The notes beneath the pieces were generated by a model. The model searched no databases. It saw only the letters and a program-made list of their open reading frames with translations, and was not told where the DNA came from. 49,312 nucleotides of DNA from SIG587 sp045649505 (lineage in GTDB: Bacteria > Bacillota > Clostridia > Oscillospirales > Acutalibacteraceae). Where the stretch lies: contig JAZRQA010000084.1 of NCBI GenBank assembly GCA_045649505.1, positions 1 through 49,312 of the forward strand, written 5' to 3'. Each line of letters begins with the position of its first letter. The first letter of the stretch is position 1. Below, piece by piece: positions 16,674 through 26,287 of the stretch. A program made the position numbers and the translations under genes.

Positions 16674-18047
16674 TTATTTTTTGGTTATACAATCCGCTAC
16701 ATATATTCCCATAGCACCCGACTGCGAAAGTCCTCTGCAAATTCCGCTGCCGTCGCCGATAATATAGATATTATCTACGAGTTCAAATTTATTGTTCATA
16801 AACACAGGGCGTATCGAGTAGTATTTGCTCTCACACCCGTAAAGCAGGGTGTCATCATTTGCGGTACCGGGTGCCACCTTATCAAGGGCATAAATGGTTT
16901 CAATAATATTTGTGAGAATTCGGTGGGGAAGAACGAGTGAAAGATCTCCCGATGTTGCCTTGAGGGTCGGCGTAACGGTATTCTGTGACAGGCGGTGGTC
17001 ATTGGTGCGTCTGCCGCGTATAAGGTCACCGAAACGCTGAACCAACACCGAATCCTTGCCTATCATATTAGCAAGTCTGGATATGCTTTCGGCATACTCG
17101 GTCGGTTGGTCAAAGGGCTCGGTGAATCGAATGCTTGAAAGGATTGCAAAGTTGCAGTTTTCGGTCTTTTTTTCTACCTCGGCAAAGGAGTGGCCGTTTG
17201 CCGTTATAATACCATGATTATTCTCGGCTGATACAAGACCGCCCTTGTTAAAGCAGAACATTCTGCACCTGTCCTCAAAGGTCTTAGTTTTGTAAAGAAT
17301 TTTCGGCTCGTATATTTTATCGGAAAATTCCTTCCATATAATATCCTTCATCTCAACACGAACACCAATATCAATATGATTGGATTTCATCTGCACACCG
17401 AAGCTTTTACAAAAGTCTGATACAAAATTTGCGCCGCCTCTGCCCGTAGCAATAATTATTTTCCTTGCAAAAAGCTGCTCACCGTTTGTGTAGAAAAGGG
17501 TATAGCCACCGTCGTTCTTCTCAATTTTAGCACAGTCATATAAAGCGAGCATATCGGTGCCGTCAAGCTCAAGTGCCTTTATAAGATTACCCATCGTTAT
17601 AAAGTTGTTATCGGTGCCTAGGTGCTTTACATTCATATCAAGCAGACGCAGATTATTCTGCAGGCACTTAAGCTTCAATTCTTCGTTAGATTTATAAACC
17701 TTAGGAATTCCCGATGTGCAGTAGGTGTTTAATATCTTGTCTACCTCGCCGATGTACTCGTTTGCAACATCATCACCAAGCTCCTCGCCTAAGGTGCCAC
17801 CGTAGGCGGTGCCCAGATTGAACTTACCGTCGGAAAAGGCTCCCGCGCCTGCATAGCCGCTTGTAATACTGCAGCTTTTGCAGTGAACACAAGGGCTGTT
17901 TTTTCCTGCAGGGCAACGGCGCTTTTCAAGCCTGTCACCGCGCTCGGTTATAACTATTTTTAAATTTTGGTCATTTCTTTTTAAACGGTATGCCGCCATA
18001 AGACCGCCAATACCGCCGCCTATAATAGCTACATCATATTGTTTCAT
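16674..18047 (-). CDS. FAD-dependent dehydrogenase, COG2509-like
   Basis: 457 residues. An N-terminal dinucleotide-binding fold (YDVAIIGGGIGGLMAAYRL) is followed by a cysteine-rich segment, CPAGKNSPCVHCKSC (near residues 44-58), and the SGYAGAGAFSDGKFNLG stretch seen in this uncharacterised flavoprotein family. A second nucleotide-contact block, IIATGRGGANFV, appears around 205. The C-terminal GDGSGICRGLSQSGAMGI closes the FAD site. The substrate is unknown. It is the last gene of a minus-strand run behind the YhaN-like gene, with a 9-base gap. The cysteines could be redox-active or bind metal (inference). Confidence 0.85.
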   Translation of the reverse strand: MKQYDVAIIGGGIGGLMAAYRLKRNDQNLKIVITERGDRLEKRRCPAGKNSPCVHCKSCSITSGYAGAGAFSDGKFNLGTAYGGTLGEELGDDVANEYIGEVDKILNTYCTSGIPKVYKSNEELKLKCLQNNLRLLDMNVKHLGTDNNFITMGNLIKALELDGTDMLALYDCAKIEKNDGGYTLFYTNGEQLFARKIIIATGRGGANFVSDFCKSFGVQMKSNHIDIGVRVEMKDIIWKEFSDKIYEPKILYKTKTFEDRCRMFCFNKGGLVSAENNHGIITANGHSFAEVEKKTENCNFAILSSIRFTEPFDQPTEYAESISRLANMIGKDSVLVQRFGDLIRGRRTNDHRLSQNTVTPTLKATSGDLSLVLPHRILTNIIETIYALDKVAPGTANDDTLLYGCESKYYSIRPVFMNNKFELVDNIYIIGDGSGICRGLSQSGAMGIYVADCITKK

Positions 18048-18056
18048 TATAATCCC

Positions 18057-20336
18057 TCACATTTTTTTAAAGGCTTCGTGACAGGTAAAGAATATTACCT
18101 GTCGGTCTTTAGCGTATTTCTTTAAAAATTCAATTCCGCGCCTTGCGCGGGTATCATCATAACGCTCAAAAACATCGTCAAGAAAGACAGGCATACTACC
18201 CGACTCATCAAAGAGAAGCTCGCAAACTGCAAGACGTAATGAAAAATATGCCTGATCCCTTGTGCCTGCGCTTAAATGCTCAACAAAACGCTTGGCATAG
18301 GTATCCTCCTGTACTGCAGTCATTTGAAGCTCTTTTGTAACATAGGCTTGGGTATATCGTCCGCCTGTAAGCAGGGAAAAGATGTCCTTCACCTTACCGT
18401 TAAGCTCACTGCCCCAGGTTCTGCGCAGTTCATCACCTGATTGTTCTAAAACCTCGAGTGCAATATCAATACTGTCACAAAAACTTTTCTGAGCTTCAAG
18501 AGTGGCAAAAAGCTCGGCGATTTCGTGCTCAAGCTGTGCAGGAACGGCAAGCTCATGATACCTTGTTTTTATTTCCGATTCAAGCCTCAATATTTCGCTG
18601 TGAATATCGCTTGCACGGCCTTGAGCACCGTTTATGCTTGCGCGAAGTTCACCGCTTTCGGGAATACTTTTGGGAAGCTCTCCATACTCTTCAAGCTCTG
18701 CCTTGGCGGCGGCTACATCACAGCCCACAGTCTCGCCAATGTAGGCAAGGGTAGCCGATGCGCTACTATAGATTCTGAGCCTTTCGGCGAGGTTATCGGC
18801 ATCGCGGTCAGGCAAGTAAATTAAAAACTCGTCAAGCTCGCTTTTCTTTAAGTTAAGCTTTTCCTTAAGCCTACTTAGCTCCTCGCGCTTTTGCTCAAAT
18901 AACTGTTGGCGCGCATTAGCGGTGGCAAGAGCGGTTTGCTCAAGAGAATTTATCTGCTCGCGCCGTCTTTCAAGGGCATCTATATTATTTTTAAGCTCCT
19001 GTCGCTTCGTTTTTTTCAAAACAAGCTCCTCGCGAGCGGATAAAAAGCTTTCCCGCAGGGCTCGCGCGCGCTTCTTAGCCGAGCTTTGCAAACAAACCGA
19101 AACGGCAGTGCAGGCAACACCCGTGACGCCCAATAAAACACATAAAAGAGCGCCAATCAGAAAATATGCGAATACCGCACCTGCAATAAGCGCAGCACCG
19201 AGAATGCCAAGAATTATTGGAGCCGCGCTTGAGATTACCTTAAAACCGCTTTGCGCCGCTGCCTCTGTTGAGGATTCATCACGGCTTATTTGAGCGTCAA
19301 TTATGCTAAGCTGCTCCTCAAGATGCATTATCTGCTTTGTAATATCTATCCTTTCGGAAGAAGCACCTTCGCCATCGGTCGCCGCTAATTCCTGAATTTC
19401 TAATATTTGTGGTTGTAAATCATTTATAGCATCTTCAATGCCGTGTATTTCAAGCTTCTTTGCGCGCAGCGAGTCAATATGCTCAGTGTTTAACAGTTCG
19501 CCGTTTTTGCAGGTTATAAGCTTTGCCTTTCGGTCAAGGTCGTTTGCTGCCGCGATAAACTCTTTAAGGTTTAATGCGCGGGTTATCCTCTCGCTCTGCG
19601 CAAAAATACTGTTTAGGTTTTTGATTTTTTCCTTTTCGGATTCAAGCTCGTTTTTCAGACGTTTAACCTGATTCTCAAGCACCGTCTTTCCCGCGTACTT
19701 TTCCCTTACCTCAATAAGGTCATTTTTAAGATCGGCAAGTCGAGCCGCGCCCTTATCGTAAATGCCTATTTTTCCGCCCCTTGACATAAAGGTATGCTTT
19801 GCCTTTGTAAGACGGTCGGTAACTATTTTTGCCGATATATCCTCCTCGCCTGTTGAAACAAGGTTTGAAAGACGGCTGTTTATTTCACCCAGTGCCTCCT
19901 TGCCTGTTACGGCATCGTTAAGATTGCCTATAAAAAGACTTCGCTCAAAGCAATCAAGACTGCAACCAAATATCTTTTCGCCCAAATTATCCCTTGGTGA
20001 TATCTTTTCGGGTTTGCCGTCCTCGCTTTTTTCGAGGGTTATTTTATCTCCTGAGTTGGTGGCGGCAAATTCTCTTGTAAGACGGTAATTGATGCCGTTT
20101 AACTCAAAATCAATATACCCCTCACACTTTTCACCGCTCCAGGGCATATAGTGTTCGCGCTCGGCTCTGCCTGCCGCATTGTTTGGTGTGCCGTAGAACA
20201 TCATTTTAATAAACGCCATGAGGGTAGTTTTACCGTATTCATTATCACCGTAAACAAGGTTAAAGCCATCTGTGAAGATGTGCTCATAACGGCTGAGCTT
20301 TCCAAAGGCATGTATATAAACACGGTTAATCTTCAA
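18057..20336 (-). CDS. SMC-like ATPase of the YhaN/SbcC type
   Basis: About 759 residues. A split ABC ATPase head has Walker A GDNEYGKTT at residues 30-38, and the C-terminus has the signature LSAGTRDQAYFSLRL and Walker B VFLDDVFERYDD. Between them are long coiled coils interrupted by two hydrophobic helices (about residues 375-425), as in B. subtilis YhaN and unlike cytosolic SbcC, which suggests membrane attachment. The start is most likely TTG at 20336: AGGTGG lies 6 bases upstream, and the protein then begins MKINRVYIHAFG as in homologues. The longer frame from 20477 runs inside the nuclease gene. It overlaps the upstream nuclease by 11 bases, so it is translationally coupled to it. Confidence 0.88.
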   Translation of the reverse strand: MKINRVYIHAFGKLSRYEHIFTDGFNLVYGDNEYGKTTLMAFIKMMFYGTPNNAAGRAEREHYMPWSGEKCEGYIDFELNGINYRLTREFAATNSGDKITLEKSEDGKPEKISPRDNLGEKIFGCSLDCFERSLFIGNLNDAVTGKEALGEINSRLSNLVSTGEEDISAKIVTDRLTKAKHTFMSRGGKIGIYDKGAARLADLKNDLIEVREKYAGKTVLENQVKRLKNELESEKEKIKNLNSIFAQSERITRALNLKEFIAAANDLDRKAKLITCKNGELLNTEHIDSLRAKKLEIHGIEDAINDLQPQILEIQELAATDGEGASSERIDITKQIMHLEEQLSIIDAQISRDESSTEAAAQSGFKVISSAAPIILGILGAALIAGAVFAYFLIGALLCVLLGVTGVACTAVSVCLQSSAKKRARALRESFLSAREELVLKKTKRQELKNNIDALERRREQINSLEQTALATANARQQLFEQKREELSRLKEKLNLKKSELDEFLIYLPDRDADNLAERLRIYSSASATLAYIGETVGCDVAAAKAELEEYGELPKSIPESGELRASINGAQGRASDIHSEILRLESEIKTRYHELAVPAQLEHEIAELFATLEAQKSFCDSIDIALEVLEQSGDELRRTWGSELNGKVKDIFSLLTGGRYTQAYVTKELQMTAVQEDTYAKRFVEHLSAGTRDQAYFSLRLAVCELLFDESGSMPVFLDDVFERYDDTRARRGIEFLKKYAKDRQVIFFTCHEAFKKM

Positions 20337-21456
20337 GACATTCCACCTCACCTTCAAAGGCTTCAAGTGCAATTGATAAAGCGTTTTCAAGGTTCTCGCG
20401 CTCATCCTCTTGCGCGGCAGATATTCTTTCAAGCATTTTCTTAACAAATATCCCTCTAAGTGTCTGTTCCTTTGCAAGGCTTACATAATCTACCTCGCGC
20501 CGTACGTTACTCTTAATCTTTGCAAAGAACACATTAGCGCAAACCTCGGCGGTTATTTCGCCTATATTCAAGGTAAGCTGATTTGAAACGGTTCCCTTAA
20601 GTATTATCTTATAAAGATTTTGAGTGTAATTTTCGCCGAAGTTTTCTTTGAGATAATCTATAACAAACCTTGCCGCGCCTGATGAAGAAGTAACGCCGCT
20701 GATATCAGGCTCACATATAATATGCCGCCTTGCCGCACAGGGTATAAGCTCGGCAGTTGTTTTATTTTTCGTAAGGGTAACACGGTAAATTCCCTTCTCT
20801 CCCGTCTCGTCAAAGCCCTGTCCTTCGGGACAGCCGCAATAGGCGTAATAGGTGTTACCTGCACGCTTTAAGGGCGTGGCGGCGTGAATGTGACCCAGAG
20901 CAATATAATCCATACCACTGTCTGCTATAAACTCAGAGGATATAGCCCTGTAGGAGCTTGAAGAGTTTTCACTGTCACCGTGAAGCACCATAATGTTAAA
21001 AATATCATCCTGAGGCGGAGCATATTTAAAGGATGTGATTTTTTCCTCATAAACTGAGCTGAAGGAGCACCCATAAATTCGAACACCCAGCTCCTCAAAG
21101 GTAACGCAGGTATCGTTTGTAGGCAAGAGTGTAACATTTTCGGGCAAAGTGCGGCCCCAAAAAGGCGAATCAGCCGTGAGCGGGTCATGGTTTCCCGCGG
21201 CAAAAACAATTTTTGTTTCAGGTATATCCGAAAAGGCTGAAAAAACCTCATCAATAAAATAATCGTCAATGCTATTGCTGTCAAACAAATCTCCCGCAAT
21301 AACAAGAAGGGGAATATTGTTCTGCTGGCAATAAAGGCAAATGCGACGAAAGGTTACCAGTACCTCGCTCCGTCTGCGCGAGGAAAGGGTACCTAAATAT
21401 CCGCACTGTGCACCTATATGCAGGTCGGCGGTATGTATAAAGGTAAATTCTTTCAT
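20326..21456 (-). CDS. DNA repair metallophosphoesterase, YhaO/SbcD-like
   Basis: 376 residues. The calcineurin-type phosphoesterase motifs appear in order: HTADLHIG (Asp11, His13), AGDLFDS, AGNHD, LHGDSE and ALGHIHAA. It is the nuclease partner of the ATPase encoded next; together they resemble the SbcCD/Mre11-Rad50 class that processes DNA ends and hairpins. Its start overlaps the alr stop (TAATG), and its own end overlaps the ATPase start. Exact substrate preference is inference from family. Confidence 0.9.
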   Translation of the reverse strand: MKEFTFIHTADLHIGAQCGYLGTLSSRRRSEVLVTFRRICLYCQQNNIPLLVIAGDLFDSNSIDDYFIDEVFSAFSDIPETKIVFAAGNHDPLTADSPFWGRTLPENVTLLPTNDTCVTFEELGVRIYGCSFSSVYEEKITSFKYAPPQDDIFNIMVLHGDSENSSSSYRAISSEFIADSGMDYIALGHIHAATPLKRAGNTYYAYCGCPEGQGFDETGEKGIYRVTLTKNKTTAELIPCAARRHIICEPDISGVTSSSGAARFVIDYLKENFGENYTQNLYKIILKGTVSNQLTLNIGEITAEVCANVFFAKIKSNVRREVDYVSLAKEQTLRGIFVKKMLERISAAQEDERENLENALSIALEAFEGEVECLED

Positions 21457-22595
21457 TATCTGTTTTTTCCTTTAACCGTAATTCTTGGTACGCGCTTTGT
21501 AATTCCGCAAACAAGTTCATAGTGTATGGTGCCGATAAGCTCGGCAAGCTCGCTGGCAGGAAGCTGATTACCAAATAATATGACCTCGTCGCCCTCGTTT
21601 ATATTATCAAGTCCCGTAATATCAACACAAAGTTGATCCATACAAACCTTGCCTATAATTTTTGCACGTTTGCCGCCAATGATTACATAGCCCTTGTTTG
21701 AAAGCAGTCTCGGATATCCGTCGGCATAACCTGCAGGCACGGTTGCAACACGCATATTTTTCTCGGCGGTGAAGCTTCTGCCGTAGTTCACCGTCTCGCC
21801 GGGTTTTATTTCCTTGATAAAGGATATTACCGATTTAAGCGTCATAACGGGAATAAGCTCCTCACCCTTTGAAAACTCAGGTGCGGGGTCAAGCCCGTAA
21901 AGTATTATTCCGGGGCGGCACGCATCAAGCCTTTTATCCTCATCGAGCATAAACGCGGCAGAGTTACTGCAATGACACATCCCTGGCTCAAAGCCGGCCG
22001 AGCGTATATCTTCTATACAGCGGCAAAAACGGTTATACTGAGCCTGAACAAAGCTTCCGTCACTATCGTTGTCACGGTCACTTGTTGCAAAGTGCGTGAA
22101 AACGCCCTCAATACTCAGCCCTTTAAGACGAAAGGTATCCAAAATTTCTGCCATACCGTTAAGGGTATTATCTCTCAGGTCATAGCCAATGCGTCCCATT
22201 CCCGTATCGACCTTTATGTGCGTCTTAACCTTCACACCCGCTTGCTGTGCACACAATGAAAGCCGCTCTCCAAAGGCGTAGGAGTAAACCGCCTGCGTAA
22301 TATTATTTTCAGCGAGGCAGTCTGCCATTTCAGGCGGAGTGTAGCCGAGAACAAGTATCTGTGCATTTTCGGCAATACCGCGCACTACAAGAGCTTCCTC
22401 AATATTTGAAACTGCAAAAGCATCGGCACCGCAGTTTTTAAGTGTTTCTATAATAGGTTGCGCACCGTGACCGTAGGCATCAGCCTTAACGACACAAAAA
22501 AGCTTTGCGCCGTTCGCTTTTTTCTTTATTAAACCGAAGTTATGTACCAGGGCATCAACATCTATTTCTGCCCATGTGCGATGTAAAAAATCCAT
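21456..22595 (-). CDS. alr: alanine racemase
   Basis: 379-residue PLP enzyme making D-alanine for the wall. The PLP lysine lies in VVKADAYGHG near residue 39, the barrel segment is KVDTGMGRIG, and the C-terminal domain has the catalytic tyrosine segment PAGYADGYPR. GGAGGG sits 6 bases before ATG. A promoter of its own lies within the end of the upstream gene. The gene heads the overlapping alr-yhaO-yhaN-flavoprotein run. Confidence 0.97.
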   Translation of the reverse strand: MDFLHRTWAEIDVDALVHNFGLIKKKANGAKLFCVVKADAYGHGAQPIIETLKNCGADAFAVSNIEEALVVRGIAENAQILVLGYTPPEMADCLAENNITQAVYSYAFGERLSLCAQQAGVKVKTHIKVDTGMGRIGYDLRDNTLNGMAEILDTFRLKGLSIEGVFTHFATSDRDNDSDGSFVQAQYNRFCRCIEDIRSAGFEPGMCHCSNSAAFMLDEDKRLDACRPGIILYGLDPAPEFSKGEELIPVMTLKSVISFIKEIKPGETVNYGRSFTAEKNMRVATVPAGYADGYPRLLSNKGYVIIGGKRAKIIGKVCMDQLCVDITGLDNINEGDEVILFGNQLPASELAELIGTIHYELVCGITKRVPRITVKGKNR

Positions 22596-22615
22596 ACATA
22601 TCCCTCCATTTTAGT

Positions 22616-22643
22616 ATTATACTATATTTTTTTACTTTTGCAA
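22616..22643 (-). promoter_or_regulatory. promoter for alr
   Basis: On the minus strand TTGCAA (22638-22643) and TATAAT (22616-22621) are separated by 16 bases. The -35 falls inside the 3' end of the CmpB-like gene. Confidence 0.6.
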
Positions 22644-23021
22644 ACCCCTACTAATATATTTTTCGCACCTGCCCGCAAGGGGAATGAAAAAAAGGCTCAA
22701 AATTCCCCAAAAAAAAGAGTATAAAAGGCATATCTGCCCTAAAATATTAAAGGGTTGTTTCGAATAGTTCCATACATTTTTGCGAAGCATCAGATTAAAA
22801 ATACAGCCAAAAACAAATTCAACAGCCGTTACCGCAAGACTGCCTACAAAAAAGATTTTAATTTTGCTCATTTGCTTACGTTTTTTTGCTATTATCGAGA
22901 AAATATTAAAGCATATACCGCCTGCGAAAAGCATTGAAATATGGGTGTAGCCGCGCCAAATTATTTCTATAAGCCCATAGCCTGCGGCTCCTATAACAAA
23001 AAGGATTCCTTTGGTTTTCAT
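22632..23021 (-). CDS. small membrane protein, putative ABC-transporter type IV (CmpB-like) family
   Basis: 129 residues with four hydrophobic helices and no signal peptide. The pattern GYGLIEIIWRGYTHISMLFAGG and, later, EFVFGCIFN...NILGQICLLYSFFW is that of the PF06541-type family common in clostridia. The family name implies transport, but no ATPase partner is nearby and function is unknown. It lies between the ychF terminator and alr, in the same orientation as alr. Confidence 0.75.
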   Translation of the reverse strand: MKTKGILFVIGAAGYGLIEIIWRGYTHISMLFAGGICFNIFSIIAKKRKQMSKIKIFFVGSLAVTAVEFVFGCIFNLMLRKNVWNYSKQPFNILGQICLLYSFFWGILSLFFIPLAGRCEKYISRGLQK

Positions 23022-23053
23022 AATATATCACCAAAATTATTATGCGCAAAAAA

Positions 23054-23074
23054 AGCACCCGAATTCGGGTGCTC
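23054..23074 (-). terminator. terminator after ychF
   Basis: AGCACCCG-AATT-CGGGTGCT perfect hairpin at 23054-23073, followed on the minus strand by TTTTTTT. Confidence 0.9.
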
Positions 23075-23095
23075 AAAATTATTTACAGTCTTTTT

Positions 23096-24190
23096 TTACA
23101 CATTAAACCTGAAAAGAACAACATCTCCGTCACACATTACGTATTCCTTGCCTTCGCTTCTTACAAGCCCCTTCTCTCGCGCACTAACCATACTGCCGCA
23201 TTCCATTAAATTATCAAAGGAGATAACCTCTGCGCGGATAAAGCCGCGTTCAAAATCGGTGTGAATTTTGCCTGCCGCCTGTGGTGCCTTTGTGCCTTTT
23301 GTTATGGTCCATGCCCTTACCTCAGGTTGCCCTGCCGTAATGAAGGAAATAAGACCTAAGAGTGAATAACATGTTTTAATCAGTCGGTCAAGACCCGACT
23401 GCTCAAGCCCTAAATCTTCAAGGAATAAAATCTTTTCATCAAGACTCAGTCCTGCAATTTCCGATTCAAGCGAGGCGCATATCGGAAGGGTTTGCGCACC
23501 CTCCTTAGCGGCTATTTGCTGTACCATTTTATAACGAGCGTTTTCCTCAATACCCGATTTAAAATCATCCTCACTCATATTACACGCGTATATTACGGGC
23601 TTTAAGGAAAGCAAAGCGGTTGTATTTAAAATTTCCTGCTCGGCTTCGTCAGCCTCCACCGCACGGGCGGGGATACCCTGCTCTAAAGATTGCATAAGTC
23701 TTTTTAAAAAGTCAACCTCAGCCTGCATTGACTTGTCACCTTTTAGTGCCTTGGTTGCCTTGTCAAGACGGCGTTGCACCATCTCTATATCAGAGAAAAT
23801 AAGTTCAAGATTTATTATCTCAATATCGCGCTGAGGGTCAACATTTCCCTCAACATGGATAATATCATCATTCTCAAAACAACGCACAACATGAACAACG
23901 GCATCTACCTCACGAATGTGCGATAAAAACTTATTGCCAAGGCCCTCGCCCTTTGAGGCACCCTTAACAAGACCCGCAATGTCTACAAATTCAATGACTG
24001 CGGGGGTAAATTTTTCAGGGCTATAAAGCTTTGCAAGGGCATCCAGACGTTCATCAGGAACACAAACCATACCTACATTTGGCTCTATAGTACAAAACGG
24101 ATAGTTGGCAGACTGCGCACCCGCATTTGTTATTGCATTAAAAAGTGTCGATTTACCAACATTGGGCAAACCTACAATACCGAGCTTCAT
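23096..24190 (-). CDS. ychF: redox-regulated ATPase YchF (Obg family)
   Basis: 364 residues. The P-loop GLPNVGKST is at residues 6-14, followed by the switch NYPFCTIEPNVG, DIAGLVKGAS (G3), a coiled-coil insertion (about residues 130-190), the G4-like segment YACNMSE, and a C-terminal TGS domain ending EYVMCDGDVVLFRFNV. YchF binds ATP rather than GTP and associates with ribosomes. The frame is open 10 codons further upstream, but GGAGG at 24199-24203 points to the ATG at 24190, the canonical MKLGIVGLPN start. Confidence 0.96.
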   Translation of the reverse strand: MKLGIVGLPNVGKSTLFNAITNAGAQSANYPFCTIEPNVGMVCVPDERLDALAKLYSPEKFTPAVIEFVDIAGLVKGASKGEGLGNKFLSHIREVDAVVHVVRCFENDDIIHVEGNVDPQRDIEIINLELIFSDIEMVQRRLDKATKALKGDKSMQAEVDFLKRLMQSLEQGIPARAVEADEAEQEILNTTALLSLKPVIYACNMSEDDFKSGIEENARYKMVQQIAAKEGAQTLPICASLESEIAGLSLDEKILFLEDLGLEQSGLDRLIKTCYSLLGLISFITAGQPEVRAWTITKGTKAPQAAGKIHTDFERGFIRAEVISFDNLMECGSMVSAREKGLVRSEGKEYVMCDGDVVLFRFNV

Positions 24191-24228
24191 AAAAATTTCC
24201 TCCAAAACAAAAATATCCATTTTCTACA

Positions 24229-24257
24229 ATTATAACTCTAAATTTTTGTAATAGCAA
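24229..24257 (-). promoter_or_regulatory. promoter for ychF
   Basis: On the minus strand TTGCTA (24252-24257) and TATAAT (24229-24234), spacer 17, about 38 bases before the start codon. Confidence 0.7.
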
Positions 24258-24295
24258 GTAAAATAAAAAAACTTCCATTTTTGGTTCATATAAGG

Positions 24296-24301
24296 TATAA
24301 T
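24296..24301 (+). promoter_or_regulatory. -10 element upstream of hprK
   Basis: TATAAT at 24296-24301. At 17 bases upstream the -35 would be the weak TTCCAT at 24273-24278. It faces away from the ychF promoter. Confidence 0.5.
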
Positions 24302-24327
24302 ATAAATATTGTGAGGTGTTTTATATA

Positions 24328-25290
24328 ATGCAATCAGGATTTACAGTTACTTTAAAGCAGATAATTGACGAATTTTCTCTTGAAACGCTTTATATGCCGA
24401 TAAGCAGTGATGAAATACTTATTGAGAATGCTGAAATAAACCGACCAGGTTTACAGATGGCGGGCTACTATGAGTTTTTTGATGCAGCCCGAATTCAGAT
24501 AATAGGCAAGAACGAGGAGAGCTTTATTTCGGGCTTCCCTGAAGATGCGCAAAAGCGCGCGGTAGATGAGTTCTTCTCAAGAAAGCCCAGTGTTGTTGTT
24601 GTCACCCGCAACCTCCCCGTGCAGGAGGCGTACAGCGCAAGTGCCGAAAAATACGGCGTACCTTTATTGCGTACATCCGAGAGTACATCGCAGTTTATGG
24701 CATCACTCATAGCATTTTTAAACGTTCAGCTTGCTCCCCGTATCACCCGTCACGGCGTACTTGTTGAGGTTTACGGTGAGGGAATACTGCTGCTGGGCGA
24801 AAGCGGTGTAGGTAAAAGCGAAACGGCTATTGAGTTGGTTAAGCGAGGTCACCGTCTTATTGCCGACGATGCGGTAGAAATAAGGCGTGTTTCCAGCAAG
24901 TCCCTTGTAGGTACGGCACCCGATAATATCCGTCATTTTATCGAGCTTCGTGGCATAGGCATTATAAATGCAAGCCGAATATTCGGTGTGGGCGCCGTTA
25001 AACTGACTGAAAAAATAGATATGATAATAAATCTTGAGCCTTGGGATATGAACAAGGTTTATGACCGAATGGGTCTTGAGGATAAGACCACCAATATTTT
25101 GGACCTTGAGATACCCTCGGTAACCATTCCCGTAAAGCCAGGCCGTAACCTTGCAGTTATAATTGAGGTTGCCGCTATGAATAACCGTCAGAAAAAGCTC
25201 GGCTACAACGCTGCAGAAGATTTGCTCTCCCGTCTTGGTATGGGCGGCGATAATGCGGGTACCACCGAGACACAGGTTAAGGCTTTCTAA
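24328..25290 (+). CDS. hprK: HPr kinase/phosphorylase
   Basis: 320 residues. It phosphorylates and dephosphorylates Ser46 of HPr, the sensor step of carbon catabolite repression in Firmicutes. Features are an N-terminal MurF-like domain (1-130), the conserved His142 in ITRHGVLVEVYG, Walker A GESGVGKS at 157-164, Asp180/181 in LIADDAVEI, and the signature LRGIGIINASRIFGVGAV. The start is taken at ATG 24328, with GTGAGGTG 9 bases upstream; an in-frame GTG at 24316 is part of that site. glcK follows after 33 bases, a metabolically sensible partner. The usual neighbours rapZ and yvcK are absent from this locus. Confidence 0.96.
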   Translation: MQSGFTVTLKQIIDEFSLETLYMPISSDEILIENAEINRPGLQMAGYYEFFDAARIQIIGKNEESFISGFPEDAQKRAVDEFFSRKPSVVVVTRNLPVQEAYSASAEKYGVPLLRTSESTSQFMASLIAFLNVQLAPRITRHGVLVEVYGEGILLLGESGVGKSETAIELVKRGHRLIADDAVEIRRVSSKSLVGTAPDNIRHFIELRGIGIINASRIFGVGAVKLTEKIDMIINLEPWDMNKVYDRMGLEDKTTNILDLEIPSVTIPVKPGRNLAVIIEVAAMNNRQKKLGYNAAEDLLSRLGMGGDNAGTTETQVKAF

Positions 25291-25323
25291 AATAAATAAA
25301 TTTTCTTGAGGAGGAAATAAAAA

Positions 25324-26280
25324 ATGTATAGACTTGGTATTGATTTGGGCGGTACTAATATCGCCGCAGGCGTAGTTGATGAAAACTTCAAGATTGTTGG
25401 CACAGGTAAGGTTAAAACAGGTGCCGACCGTCCGGCACAGGCAATTGCCGACGATATGGCGCAGGCTGCTCGCCTCGCTATAAAGGATGCAGGTCTTGAA
25501 ATTAGTGATATCACCTCTCTTGGTATCGGCTCTCCGGGCGCAATTGTTCCTACCACAGGTGTTGTTGCTTATGCCAATAACCTTAATTTTAAAAATGTAC
25601 CCCTTTGCGCTATGCTTAAGGAGCGTCTTAATATAGATGCGTATATTGAAAACGATGCCAATGCAGCCGCATTTGGAGAGTTGCTTGCAGGCGCGGGCAG
25701 AGGCTGTAAGGATTTCGTGGCAATTACCCTTGGTACAGGTGTAGGCGGCGGCGTTATAATTGACGGCAAGATTTTCTCAGGCTCCAATAATGCGGGCACA
25801 GAGCTTGGTCATACCGTTATGTGTGTTGACGGTATTCATTGCTCCTGCGGCAGGGACGGATGCTGGGAGGCTTACGCCTCGGCAACCGCGCTTATACGCC
25901 AGACTAAGGACGAAATGAGCCGTTGCCCCGATTCCATTATGTGGGAGCTTGTAAATTCAGATATTGATAAGGTAAACGGAATTACTGCCTTTGATGCTAT
26001 GCGCAAGGGTGACGCGGCAGGTCAGCGTGTGGTTGATAAATATCTTCGCTATGTTGCCGTTGGTATCACCAATATGATAAATATTTTCCAGCCCGAGGTG
26101 CTGTGCATCGGCGGCGGTATCTCCAAAGAGGGCGATACCATAATTAAACCTATCACCGATTTTGTAAAACGCGAGCGTTACACCAAGAATATTGAAAAGC
26201 AGACGGTTATAAAGACTGCAGCTTTGGGTAACGATGCAGGAATAATCGGTGCGGCATATCTTGATTTACTGTATAGGTAG
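25324..26280 (+). CDS. glcK: glucokinase, ROK family
   Basis: 318-residue ATP-dependent glucose kinase. Visible are the phosphate-1 motif IDLGGTNIAAGVVD, the sugar-binding and catalytic segment ENDANAAAFGE, GTGVGGGVIIDG, and the ROK zinc motif CSCGRDGCWE (preceded by His). There is no N-terminal helix-turn-helix, so it is a kinase and not a repressor. AGGAGG is about 8 bases before the ATG. It sits between hprK and murB in one operon and supplies glucose 6-phosphate to the pgi and pfkA steps encoded elsewhere in this window. Confidence 0.94.
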   Translation: MYRLGIDLGGTNIAAGVVDENFKIVGTGKVKTGADRPAQAIADDMAQAARLAIKDAGLEISDITSLGIGSPGAIVPTTGVVAYANNLNFKNVPLCAMLKERLNIDAYIENDANAAAFGELLAGAGRGCKDFVAITLGTGVGGGVIIDGKIFSGSNNAGTELGHTVMCVDGIHCSCGRDGCWEAYASATALIRQTKDEMSRCPDSIMWELVNSDIDKVNGITAFDAMRKGDAAGQRVVDKYLRYVAVGITNMINIFQPEVLCIGGGISKEGDTIIKPITDFVKRERYTKNIEKQTVIKTAALGNDAGIIGAAYLDLLYR

Positions 26281-26287
26281 TGATGAA

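Noticed and set aside
20337..20477. N-terminal extension of the YhaN-like ATPase to 20477
   Set aside because: The extra 47 residues are read from inside the nuclease gene, show no conserved pattern, and the homologous start with a good ribosome site is the TTG at 20336.
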